NCBI GenBank assembly: GCA_011048485.1
Contig: DSDX01000406.1
Coordinates: forward strand, 1-12,910
DNA from: Candidatus Aminicenantota bacterium
GTDB taxonomy: Bacteria > Acidobacteriota > Aminicenantia > Aminicenantales > Saccharicenantaceae
Reading direction: 5' to 3'
Length of the DNA: 12,910 bases
Every line of letters starts with the position of its first letter. Position 1 is the first letter of the stretch. The notes beneath the pieces are model-generated. The model was not told the origin of the DNA. It ran no database searches and saw only the letters and a list, made by a program, of their open reading frames with translations. Of the stretch, positions 5,460 through 12,910 are shown piece after piece. Made by a program: the position numbers and the translations under genes.

Positions 5460-7865
5460 TCATTCGTAGCGAAGCGAGCGGACCGGATCGGACAGGGCCG
5501 CCTTGACCGCCTGGGAGCTCACCGTCAGGATGGCGACGGCCAGGGCCAGGGCCCCGGCCATAAGAAAGACGCCGGGCCCGATGTCCATCCTGTAGGCGAA
5601 ATTGCGGAGCCACCGGGACATGGCGAAGTAGGCCACCGGCCAGGCGACGAGGTTGGCCACAAGGGCCCATCGCGTGAATTCCTTCGAAAGGAGGACGGCG
5701 AGGCCCCCCGTCGACGCGCCGAGGACCTTACGGATGCCGATCTCCTTCGTCCGCCGCTCGGCCGAAAAGGAGGCCAGGCCAAAGAGCCCCAAACAGCCGA
5801 TCCCGACGGACAGCCAGGCGAAGGTCCTGAAAATGCGCCCGAGGTCTTCTTCGGACCTGTAGAGCCGGTCGAAATTCTCGTCGATGAAGGAATACGAGAA
5901 CGGCCGGTTCGGACGCATCTCGGCCCAGGTTGCCCTCAGGAATTCCATGGTCCGGGGGATGTCCCCCGGAGCGAGCCTGATCGAGATGCGGCCGAGGTCG
6001 GACGCGGAGACGTACATGACGATCGGGGAGATCTCCTGGTGAAGGGATTCGAAGTGAAAGTCCTTGACGACCCCGATGATCTGCCCCCGCCGCCGGCCGT
6101 ATTCGAAGCCCTGGCCGATGGCCTCCTCGGGCCTCGACCAGCCGATCCGCCGGGCCGCCGCCTCGTTGATGACGAACGCCTGGGTCGCGTCCGTGCCCCT
6201 CTCCTTCGAGAAATTGCGTCCGGCGACCACGGTGATGCCAAAGGTCGGGATGTAGTCATGATCGACCAGCAGGTTGGCGATCCGGAAGTCGATGGACCGA
6301 CGCTCCTCGCCCGTGAGCAGGCGGGCTTGGGCCGAATCCAGGAGGCGGCCGGACGGCACGCGCTTGGCCGCCGAGACGCTGAGGACGCCCGGGTCCCGGA
6401 GGAGCCGGGCCTTGAAGCTTTCGAGGTCCCTGATCATCTCCGGGCTGCTGGGAAGGATGACGACGCGCTCCTTGTCGAAGCCGAGGTCCTTGGCCCGCAT
6501 GAAGGCCAGCTGTTCGGAGACGACGCCGACACAGATGATGAGAACGATCGAGATCGTGAATTGGAAGACCACGAGGGCCTTCCTGAAGAAAAGACCCGTC
6601 CCGCCTTTCGCGGCCGCGCCCTTGAGGACCCGGGCCGGGCGGAATCCTGAGAGAAAGAGCGCGGGATAGAGTCCGGAAACGATGCCGACGAAGACAGCGA
6701 TCGCGGCCAGGAAGAGTATGAGAGAGCCGTTCCCGCCGAGCTTCAAGGCGAGCCCCCGGCCCAGGAAGCGGTTGAAGGCGGGCAGGGCGAGGAGCACGAG
6801 CCCCAAGGCCACGCCCAGGGAGATGACGGCCGTCAGGACGGATTCGCCCAGGAACTGGAGGACGAGCTGGGCCTTCCGGGCCCCGACGACCTTGCGCAGC
6901 CCGACCTCCCGGGCCCGCCCGGCCGAGCGGGCCGTGGCCAGGTTCATGAAGTTGGCGCAGGCGACGAGAAGGACGAAGAAGGCGATGATCGAGAAGATGC
7001 GCACGTACTTGATATCGCCGTTGGCCTCGATCTCGGAATCGAGGTGAGAGCGGAGATGGATGTCGCGGAGCGGCTGGAGCTCGAGCTTGGTCTGGGCGCT
7101 CATCCCCGGCGCCATGCGCCGGTCGATGAAATCGTCCAGCCGGCCCGCGAGCCTGCCGACGTCGTACCCGTCCGGAAGGAGAAGATAGGTCGCGTAGTTG
7201 TTGCTGCTCCAGCTCTGCATTTCGTCCGGCCCGACGATGGCCTCGAAGGTCTTGAACGAGCCGAGGAAATCCGGGTGGAAATGGGAGCCGGCCGGAAGCG
7301 GCTCGACGACGCCGGTCACCTTCAGGTCCCCGCCCCGGCCCGAGGCCTGGATGGTCAGCGACCGTCCGAGGGGGTCGTCCGGGCCGAAATATTTCCTGGC
7401 CATGTCCGTCGTGACGACCACGGCGAAGGGTTCGGCCAGGGCCGTCGCCGGGTCCCCGGCGACCATCTTGAAGGTGAAGACGTCGAAGAGGGACTCCTCG
7501 GCGAAGTAGAACCGGTTCTCCTCGTAGGACAACGGGCCGCTGTTGACAAGAAGGCCATCGACGTCGATCAGGCGGACGGCCTGGAGGATCTCGGGAAAGT
7601 CGTTCTTGAGCAGAGGGCCGACCGGGGGGGCGACGTGGCCGAGATGCAGGTTGACCTCTCCGTCCGCGTTATACCACTTCCGGGTGACCCTCCAGATGTG
7701 GTCGTAGTTCTCGTTGAACCGGTCGAACCCGAGCTCGTCGAAGACGAACAGCATGATCAAGATGCAACAGGCCATCCCAACGGCCAGGCCGGCGACGTTG
7801 ATCAGGCTCGTCCCGGCGTGCTTTTTAAGGTTCCGGAGGGCTGTCTTCAGGTAGTTCTTGAGCAT
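5460..7865 (-). CDS. FtsX/MacB-type ABC transporter permease
   Basis: 801 aa inner-membrane protein with the layout of large MacB-like permeases: TM1 about 21-43, a MacB-type extracytoplasmic domain (about 50-285), TM2-4 (about 290-311, 341-365, 381-403), TM5 (about 430-450), a second extracytoplasmic domain (about 455-680) and TM6-8 (about 683-703, 730-750, 764-785). Two FtsX repeats carry the coupling motif after a TM helix: REVGLRKVVGA (319-329) and KEIGIRKVLGA (707-717). The opening MLKNYLKTALRNLKK is typical of the family. Such proteins work with a MacB/LolD-type ATPase in export, mechanotransmission or peptide sensing. No ATPase is encoded next to it. The start at 7865 has a purine-rich GGGGAGGAGAGG just upstream. 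It follows an S41 peptidase lipoprotein gene by 36 nt and is probably in the same operon. Confidence 0.93.
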   Translation of the reverse strand: MLKNYLKTALRNLKKHAGTSLINVAGLAVGMACCILIMLFVFDELGFDRFNENYDHIWRVTRKWYNADGEVNLHLGHVAPPVGPLLKNDFPEILQAVRLIDVDGLLVNSGPLSYEENRFYFAEESLFDVFTFKMVAGDPATALAEPFAVVVTTDMARKYFGPDDPLGRSLTIQASGRGGDLKVTGVVEPLPAGSHFHPDFLGSFKTFEAIVGPDEMQSWSSNNYATYLLLPDGYDVGRLAGRLDDFIDRRMAPGMSAQTKLELQPLRDIHLRSHLDSEIEANGDIKYVRIFSIIAFFVLLVACANFMNLATARSAGRAREVGLRKVVGARKAQLVLQFLGESVLTAVISLGVALGLVLLALPAFNRFLGRGLALKLGGNGSLILFLAAIAVFVGIVSGLYPALFLSGFRPARVLKGAAAKGGTGLFFRKALVVFQFTISIVLIICVGVVSEQLAFMRAKDLGFDKERVVILPSSPEMIRDLESFKARLLRDPGVLSVSAAKRVPSGRLLDSAQARLLTGEERRSIDFRIANLLVDHDYIPTFGITVVAGRNFSKERGTDATQAFVINEAAARRIGWSRPEEAIGQGFEYGRRRGQIIGVVKDFHFESLHQEISPIVMYVSASDLGRISIRLAPGDIPRTMEFLRATWAEMRPNRPFSYSFIDENFDRLYRSEEDLGRIFRTFAWLSVGIGCLGLFGLASFSAERRTKEIGIRKVLGASTGGLAVLLSKEFTRWALVANLVAWPVAYFAMSRWLRNFAYRMDIGPGVFLMAGALALAVAILTVSSQAVKAALSDPVRSLRYE

Positions 7866-7901
7866 CGGTCCTCTCCTCCCCTCGACAAGAAGCCCCTGTC
7901 T

Positions 7902-9191
7902 TCATAGCCCCGGCGGGCGGCCTCCGGCGTCTCGACCGAGTATGGCTTCGAGGACGGGATCGCGGAGAGCGAGATGATCGTCCAGGCTCAGCTCGACAAG
8001 GACGTCCGGGGTCATGGAGGGATCGTCCCCTTCGACGAACTGGAAGTACTTGGTCGAGTACGAGACCTTGAGGCCGAGGTTCGGCAGCGTCAAGGTTTCG
8101 ATCTCGCCGTAGTGGTTCGGCTTCCCGCCCGTCGGCTCGCCGTAGAAAACCGCCTCGGTCTTCTTCCGGAGGTCCAGGGCGTTGAGGATGGCCGAGGAGA
8201 ACGTCCTCCGGCCGAGGATGACGAACAGGCGGCCCTTCCGGTTGAGCTCCGTGTCCGCCGCCAGCTCCCCGATGAACGGGTCGAAGATCGACGAGTCGCC
8301 GCCGCCGTTGTTGCGCAGGTCGATGACCAGCCTGTCGACAGGGTTCTTCCGTATCGTATCCCAAACGCCCGCGGTGAACTCGCGGAACGGCCGGTCGGGG
8401 AGGTCCCGGCAGGAATTGTAGGCGAAGTAGAGAGTCCGCGACTCGGGAAGGTAGGCCGACTCGTAGGCCGAGCCGGCCGTCCGCCGGTAGAGGGGGAGGC
8501 GCGAGGGCTCGAGGGCCGGCGCCGTCCAGGAGACCGCCCGGACCTCGGTGAGGGGGAGGCTCTTCATCTTCGCCGTGGCCGCCCCGCCCTCCGGCGTCCG
8601 GACCGTGAAGGCCGCCTCGTCGGCATCCGCGACCAGCCCGAGCCCCCGGAGGTGCTCCGAGGACGCCAGGAACCTGGGCACGAAATCCTTGACTTGGGCG
8701 TCGTTGTCGTGGGGGATGATCCCGGCGAACGCGCGGACGACCTCCTCGATCGGATGCCCGTCGACGGACTCCAGCCGGCCGTTGAGAAGCTCCGCGCATT
8801 CGGGCGTCGTGTCGACGACGCAGATGCCTTCCTCGAACCAGTAGAGCTTCAAGGGAAAGGCCTTCTGGGGCATGATCGTCAAAGAGGTGTGGGAATCGCC
8901 GATCGACGCCACGAGACGGGCCAGGTCGAGCAGAAAGCCGGTCCGGTCGAGTTTCGGGATCCGGCCTTTTAGGTCATCGACCCCCGCCCGGAACTCCTCC
9001 TCCGTGATCTTGAAAAAAAGGTTCTTGTGCCTGGCGGGAAGCTCCTTGGCCAATAAGTCGAGGTCCTCGGCCCATTGGGCCTGTTCCAGCGCCGGTTCCG
9101 CCGCCTTCCGAGGGGCGCCGCAGGACGCCGCCCATACGGCCAAAGCCAGGACGGTCAGGAAGATAGTTGGGAAGATAGGACTTCTGCGCAT
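7902..9191 (-). CDS. S41-family (tricorn/CtpA-like) serine peptidase, probable lipoprotein
   Basis: 429 aa. The start at 9191 is chosen because GGAGA lies about 6 nt upstream and residues 7-23 then form a signal sequence ending in AAS-C24, a usable lipobox. An upstream in-frame ATG at 9275 would bury it. S41 features are visible: IGDSHTSL (97-104) with H101 where tricorn-like members keep a catalytic His, LVIDLRNNGGGDS (288-300) leading to the active-site region, GRRTFSSAILNA (327-338) with nucleophile S332 or S333, and GEPTGGKPNHYGE (351-363) with E352. No PDZ domain is clear; the segment about 120-160 (GRLESVDGHPIEEVV) resembles the PDZ-like part of such proteins. It is most likely a membrane-anchored extracytoplasmic peptidase. 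Its gene directly precedes the FtsX-type permease by 36 nt, so the two are likely co-transcribed. Whether the permease handles its products is inference. Confidence 0.9.
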   Translation of the reverse strand: MRRSPIFPTIFLTVLALAVWAASCGAPRKAAEPALEQAQWAEDLDLLAKELPARHKNLFFKITEEEFRAGVDDLKGRIPKLDRTGFLLDLARLVASIGDSHTSLTIMPQKAFPLKLYWFEEGICVVDTTPECAELLNGRLESVDGHPIEEVVRAFAGIIPHDNDAQVKDFVPRFLASSEHLRGLGLVADADEAAFTVRTPEGGAATAKMKSLPLTEVRAVSWTAPALEPSRLPLYRRTAGSAYESAYLPESRTLYFAYNSCRDLPDRPFREFTAGVWDTIRKNPVDRLVIDLRNNGGGDSSIFDPFIGELAADTELNRKGRLFVILGRRTFSSAILNALDLRKKTEAVFYGEPTGGKPNHYGEIETLTLPNLGLKVSYSTKYFQFVEGDDPSMTPDVLVELSLDDHLALRDPVLEAILGRDAGGRPPGL

Positions 9192-9240
9192 GCGCTTCTC
9201 CGGGCTCGATGATCCGGCCGCCGGTGCGATCGACCACTTG

Positions 9241-9269
9241 GTTATACGCACGGGCGGCGCCGGCGTTAC
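9241..9269 (-). promoter_or_regulatory. Candidate promoter for the S41/permease operon
   Basis: On the minus strand TATAAC (9246-9241, 5 of 6 to TATAAT) has a 17-nt spacer to GTAACG (9269-9264, 3 of 6 to TTGACA). RNA would begin near 9234, about 43 nt before the ATG at 9191. The -35 is poor. The remainder of the 149-nt divergent gap (9192-9340) holds a TCTAAT (9311-9316) that could serve as a -10 for the plus-strand sulfatase gene but has no convincing -35. Confidence 0.3.
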
Positions 9270-9340
9270 GGCCACCCGGCGATTTCGGGAAGAAACGGAC
9301 CGGCCGGCCGTCTAATCAGTCGATGAGACCGGAGGCCGGA

Positions 9341-11500
9341 ATGTCCCGTTCCCCCAGAGGCAGAAAAGCCTGCCTCGCCCTCGGCCTTGTCGGGGCGGTC
9401 CTCCTCTTTCCCGGACAAAGTGTCTCGTCGACCCCGTCGGAGGAAAGCCCGACGCCCAGGCTCAATCTCCTCCTCGTCACCATCGACACGCTCAGGGCAG
9501 ATCGGCTCAGCTGCTATGACGAGAGCCACGTCCGGACCCCGGCCATCGACGCTCTGGCAAGCCGGGGCACCCTGTTCGCCAGGGCCTTCGCCCACGTCCC
9601 CCTGACTCTTCCCTCCCATGCCAGCCTGCTCCTGGGGACAACGCCTCTCGGCCACGGCGTCCACGACAACCTCAATTTCGTGGTCATCGAGGAATTCACG
9701 ACCCTGGCCGAATACCTCCGCGACCAGGGCTACCGGACCGCCGCCTTCGTCGGGGCCTACCCTCTCGACGCCCGGTTCGGGCTCGCCCAGGGCTTCGAGG
9801 TCTACGACGACCAGTATCAGCGGAGATTCAACGTCAAGCCGTCAACGCTGGAGAGGCGGGCCGAGGAGGTCGTCGCCAGGGCGGTCGAATATCTGGAGCG
9901 GGCCGCTTCCCCATGGTTCGTCTGGGTCCACTGCTACGATCCGCACCTTCCCTACGACCCGCCCGAGCCCTATCGCGGCCGCTTCGCGGAGAACCCGTAC
10001 GACGGGGAGGTCGCCTACGTGGACGCCACGCTGGCCCGGCTCTTCGGCCGCCTTGAGGCCTTGGGCCGGGACAAGGACACCGTGATCGTGCTGACGGGCG
10101 ACCACGGCGAGGCCCTCGGCGACCACGGGGAAGAGAGCCACGGCTATTTCGCCTATAACGAATGCCTCTGGGTCCCCCTCATCATCGTCGCCCCCGGCGG
10201 GGAGCCGAGGCGGGTGGCGGAACCGGTCGGTCATATCGACGTCTTCCCCACCGTCTGCGATCTCCTGGACCTGGAACGTCCCCCCTTCCTCCGGGGGCGT
10301 TCGCTCCAGGCGGCACTCCGGGGAAGGAAGGCCGCCCCCGAGCCCATCTATTTCGAGTCCCTCGATCCCTATTACAGCAAGGGCTGGGCCCCCATCCGAG
10401 GGTTCATATCCGGGAACGAGAAATTCATCGATTCGCCCATCGCGGAGCTCTATGACCTCGGCCGGGACTTCGGCGAGACGGCCAATCTCGCCTCGTCGGA
10501 TGAGATCGGTCCCTACCGGCGCCGGCTCGAAACGATCGTCGAAAAACACTCCTCGCCCGCGGGCGGGAGCGCCCGCCGGGCGCCCGACAGGGAGATCCTC
10601 GAAAAATTAAGGAGCCTGGGATATCTCGGGGGGCCCGGCGCCTCGGGCAAGGAGAGTTTCAGCGCGGCGGACGACGTCAAGACGCTCCTTCCCCTGCTGA
10701 CCAAGGTCCAGCAAGCGACGGCCCTCTACGGACAGGGCGGCAAGGGCGAAGCCGTCACGGCCCTGCGGGAGATCATCCATCAGAGGAAGGACTTCAGCCC
10801 CGCCTACGTCGCCCTGGGGACCCTCCTGGCCGGCGACCGGAAGGCGCCCGAGGCGGTCGCGGTCATGGAAGAGGGGCGGGCCAACCTGCCCTCGAATTAC
10901 GAGATCTATTCCCACGCCATCAAGTTCCTGAGCCAGGCCGGGCGGGCAGACGACCTCCTGCGGCTGTTCAACCCGGGCGCGTTCCGGGAGATGGACTATG
11001 ACAGCGGCATCTGGGTCCTGGCGGGACTGGCACATTTCCAGAAAAAGCAGCTCGACGAGGCCGTCGAGGCCCTCGAGAAAGCCCTCTCGATCGACGCCCG
11101 GGACCCTCAGGCCCATTTCTTCCTGGGTGAAGCCCTCGAGATGAAGGGGCTCGCCGGCAAGGACCCCGGGCTTCTCGTCAAGGCGACGGAGGCCTATAAG
11201 AGATCCCTGGAGTCCGATCCCGAGTACCCGGCCCCCTATTTCTACCTGGGCCGGCTCTACAAGATGACCGGAAAGCCCTATGAGGCCATCCATCTATGGA
11301 AGAAGGCCGTCGAGCTGAATCCCGCGTTCGAGCAGCCCCTGTTGGCCTTGGGACAGACCTATCTCGAATTGAAGGACGGTCGGAACGCCCTGGCCTATCT
11401 CAACGCTCTCAAAAGCCGGTTCTACCCCGCCTACCCTCCGGCCCGGAAGCGGGAGATCGACGCCCTCATCAATCAGGCCATGGCCCTGCCGATCAGGTAA
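9341..11500 (+). CDS. Exported sulfatase-fold hydrolase/transferase with C-terminal TPR domain
   Basis: 719 aa. The start at 9341 has GGAGG (9331-9335) 5 nt upstream; in-frame ATGs at 9209 and 9323 have none. Residues 9-29 are a signal peptide or anchor. The alkaline-phosphatase/sulfatase fold covers about 40-430, with metal motifs D49 in VTIDTLRADRLS and D254-H255 in LTGDHGEALGDHG, plus YDGEVAYVD (220-228) and H298-I-D300. The sulfatase signature C/S-x-P-S-R reads T89-L-P-S-H here: Thr replaces the Cys/Ser converted to formylglycine, and His replaces Arg. A true sulfatase is therefore unlikely. Thr is the nucleophile in several relatives (phosphodiesterases, phosphonoacetate hydrolase, phosphoglycerate mutase), so a phospho-substrate is more plausible. 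From about 455 to 690 there are TPR-like repeats (for example WVLAGLAHFQKKQLDEAVEA; PYFYLGRLYKMTGKPYEAI). TPR-fused members with this TLPSH motif are, to my memory, common in Acidobacteriota-type genomes. Confidence 0.9.
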   Translation: MSRSPRGRKACLALGLVGAVLLFPGQSVSSTPSEESPTPRLNLLLVTIDTLRADRLSCYDESHVRTPAIDALASRGTLFARAFAHVPLTLPSHASLLLGTTPLGHGVHDNLNFVVIEEFTTLAEYLRDQGYRTAAFVGAYPLDARFGLAQGFEVYDDQYQRRFNVKPSTLERRAEEVVARAVEYLERAASPWFVWVHCYDPHLPYDPPEPYRGRFAENPYDGEVAYVDATLARLFGRLEALGRDKDTVIVLTGDHGEALGDHGEESHGYFAYNECLWVPLIIVAPGGEPRRVAEPVGHIDVFPTVCDLLDLERPPFLRGRSLQAALRGRKAAPEPIYFESLDPYYSKGWAPIRGFISGNEKFIDSPIAELYDLGRDFGETANLASSDEIGPYRRRLETIVEKHSSPAGGSARRAPDREILEKLRSLGYLGGPGASGKESFSAADDVKTLLPLLTKVQQATALYGQGGKGEAVTALREIIHQRKDFSPAYVALGTLLAGDRKAPEAVAVMEEGRANLPSNYEIYSHAIKFLSQAGRADDLLRLFNPGAFREMDYDSGIWVLAGLAHFQKKQLDEAVEALEKALSIDARDPQAHFFLGEALEMKGLAGKDPGLLVKATEAYKRSLESDPEYPAPYFYLGRLYKMTGKPYEAIHLWKKAVELNPAFEQPLLALGQTYLELKDGRNALAYLNALKSRFYPAYPPARKREIDALINQAMALPIR

Positions 11501-11508
11501 GACCCGAC

Positions 11509-12888
11509 CTAGAGCAGCGTCCCCGTGAGCAGCAGGATGGCGACGCTGAAATAGATGACCAGCCCCGTGACGTCCACCATCGTCGCGACCAGCGGGGCGG
11601 ACGAGGCCGCGGGATCGGCCCCGAGCCGTTTCAAGAGGATCGGGAGCATGGATCCCGACAGCGTGCCCCAGAGCACGATCAGGACGAGCGAGAAGGCCAC
11701 GGTCAGCCCGATGAGGACCAGATGGGTCTGCAGCTGGACCATGAAATGGGACAGGGCGATCACCTGAAGGAAGCCGATCACGCCGAGGGCGACGCCGAGC
11801 ATCAAGCCGGAGACGACCTCCCGCCTCATGATGAACCACCAGTCGGCCAGCTTGACCTCGCCGACGGCCAGGGCCCGGATGACCAGCGTCGACGCCTGGG
11901 CGCCGGAATTGCCGCCGCTCGAGATAACGAGGGGGATGAAGATGGAAAGGATCACGGCCCGGCTCAGCTGCCCCTCGAAGAAGCCCATGGCGATGGCGGT
12001 CAAGGCCTGGCCGATGAAGAGGATGGTCAGCCAGAACGCCCTCTTCTTGACCATGGAGAAGATCGGGATGGACGAATACGGCTCGTCCAGGGCCTCGACC
12101 GCGGCCAGCTTGTGGATATCTTCCGTCGCCTCTTCTTCGGCCACGTCGAGGACGTCGTCCACGGTGACGATGCCGATGAGCGAGCCCGCGGCGTCGATCA
12201 CGGGCAGGGCCGTGCGGTCGTATTTCTTGAAGGCCTCGACCGCGCTCTCCTGATCGTCCGAGACGTGGAGGGCGACGAAGTTCTCGTCCATCAAGTCGGC
12301 CACCTTCTTATCGGCCGGGGCGAGGAGGACGTCCCTGATCTTGATGTCGTCGATCAATTTGCCCTTGTCGTCGACGACATAGAGGACGTTCAAGGTCTCT
12401 TTGTCCTTGCCGAAGCGCCTGATATGATCGAGGACCTCGCTCATGCCCCAGCCGGTCTTCAAGTCGACGAAATCGGGCGTCATCAGGCGCCCGACGCTGT
12501 CCTCGGGATAGCCCAGCAGGGTGACGGCGATCTTCCTTTCGTCGGGCGAAAGCAGGGCGATCAGCTGCCGGGCCGCCGAGCCGGGCAGGTCCTCGAGCAG
12601 GGCCGTGCGGTCATCCGGGGACATCTCGTTGAGGATGGCCGCAGATTCCTCCTTGCCCATGCCTTTGAGCAGGCTCAGCTGCAGCTCAAAGCTCACGTGC
12701 TCGAACACGTCGGCGGCGAGGTCCTTCGGGAGCAGGCGGAAGATGACGGCCTGCTCGTGCTCGGGCAGATCGGCCAGCAGCTCCGCGATGTCGGCGGGCG
12801 TCCATTCGCGCAGCACTTCCTTGATGGTGCCCAGATCGCGCGAGGCCAGCAGGGACTCGATATCGGGTCGCAGGAGTTTGCTCAGCAT
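11509..12888 (-). CDS. mgtE: Magnesium channel/transporter MgtE
   Basis: 459 aa, full length for the family. The order is: N-terminal superhelical domain of short helical repeats (about 1-130), CBS domain 1 (about 138-192), CBS domain 2 (about 198-255), a plug helix (about 256-280) and five transmembrane helices (about 285-303, 310-338, 355-380, 388-412, 432-455). The pore signature PLVISSGGNSGAQAS (319-333) is intact. D439 in ATMVDVTG aligns with the pore aspartate (D432) of Thermus thermophilus MgtE. The protein imports Mg2+ as a dimer and is gated by Mg2+ binding between the cytoplasmic domains, so activity is self-regulated; no Mg2+ riboswitch can be seen because only 22 nt upstream are in the window. 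The start at 12888 has AGGAG about 6 nt upstream. The 3' end meets the plus-strand sulfatase-fold gene with 8 nt between stop codons. Confidence 0.96.
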   Translation of the reverse strand: MLSKLLRPDIESLLASRDLGTIKEVLREWTPADIAELLADLPEHEQAVIFRLLPKDLAADVFEHVSFELQLSLLKGMGKEESAAILNEMSPDDRTALLEDLPGSAARQLIALLSPDERKIAVTLLGYPEDSVGRLMTPDFVDLKTGWGMSEVLDHIRRFGKDKETLNVLYVVDDKGKLIDDIKIRDVLLAPADKKVADLMDENFVALHVSDDQESAVEAFKKYDRTALPVIDAAGSLIGIVTVDDVLDVAEEEATEDIHKLAAVEALDEPYSSIPIFSMVKKRAFWLTILFIGQALTAIAMGFFEGQLSRAVILSIFIPLVISSGGNSGAQASTLVIRALAVGEVKLADWWFIMRREVVSGLMLGVALGVIGFLQVIALSHFMVQLQTHLVLIGLTVAFSLVLIVLWGTLSGSMLPILLKRLGADPAASSAPLVATMVDVTGLVIYFSVAILLLTGTLL

Positions 12889-12910
12889 GTTCGGCTCCTC
12901 GGTTCAATCC

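Noticed and set aside
7825..8799. 324-codon minus-strand open frame
   Set aside because: An alternate frame inside the S41 peptidase gene; Arg/Pro/Gly-rich with no motif.
7974..8972. 332-codon plus-strand open frame
   Set aside because: Antisense shadow of the S41 peptidase, with Arg/Val/Gly/Asp-rich composition and no recognisable domain.
12686..12907. 73-codon minus-strand frame starting upstream of mgtE
   Set aside because: Out-of-frame shadow of the mgtE 5' region, Arg/Ala-rich with no motif.
1..12910. tRNA, rRNA, CRISPR or insertion-sequence features
   Set aside because: Nothing resembling tRNA arms, conserved rRNA segments, regularly spaced repeats, transposase motifs or terminal inverted repeats was seen by eye. 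A covariance-model search would be the decisive check.

Overview
The window is a GC-rich stretch of an ordinary bacterial chromosome. I see no insertion sequence, phage gene, CRISPR array, rRNA or tRNA. The gene styles present are an 8-helix FtsX/MacB-type permease, a sulfatase-fold/TPR fusion, an Asp-box (BNR) exported protein, a TIGR03067-like secreted protein, PrsW and strong purine-rich Shine-Dalgarno sites. Together they suggest the Acidobacteriota/Candidatus Aminicenantes neighbourhood. That placement is an inference from gene style, not from a marker gene.

Layout: (a) 1-2567, minus strand: a truncated exported Asp-box/BNR protein (start 941), preceded by a TPR plus metallo-beta-lactamase fusion (2567-1104). 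(b) 2738-4744, plus strand: inorganic pyrophosphatase (ppa) with a near-consensus promoter, a small secreted TIGR03067-like protein, a PrsW-family intramembrane protease, and a 61-codon open frame that looks like the 3' end of a DUF6498-type membrane protein. (c) 4746-5353, minus strand: two small genes I cannot name (78 and 96 aa). They are transcribed from a perfect sigma-54 promoter (TGGCACG-N4-TTGCT, 5353-5338) with paired repeats about 80-105 nt upstream of the expected start, where an enhancer-binding activator would sit. (d) 5460-9191, minus strand: an S41-family peptidase lipoprotein followed 36 nt later by the large FtsX-type permease. (e) 9341-11500, plus strand: an exported sulfatase-fold enzyme with a TPR tail, convergent with (f) 11509-12888, minus strand: the Mg2+ channel MgtE.

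Most products belong to the envelope: exported or anchored enzymes, a permease, an intramembrane protease and an ion channel. The only clear cytoplasmic housekeeping enzyme is Ppa. The genes do not form one pathway. They are several short transcription units, two of which meet tail to tail with almost no spacing (4744/4746 and 11500/11509). No gene-free gap exceeds 300 bases. The longest are 942-1103, 2568-2737, 5284-5459 and 9192-9340, and their contents are listed as features.

The most distinctive signal is the sigma-54 module at 5284-5434 driving two unrecognised small genes: activator-site candidates, -24/-12 promoter, leader hairpin and strong ribosome binding sites in the expected order.
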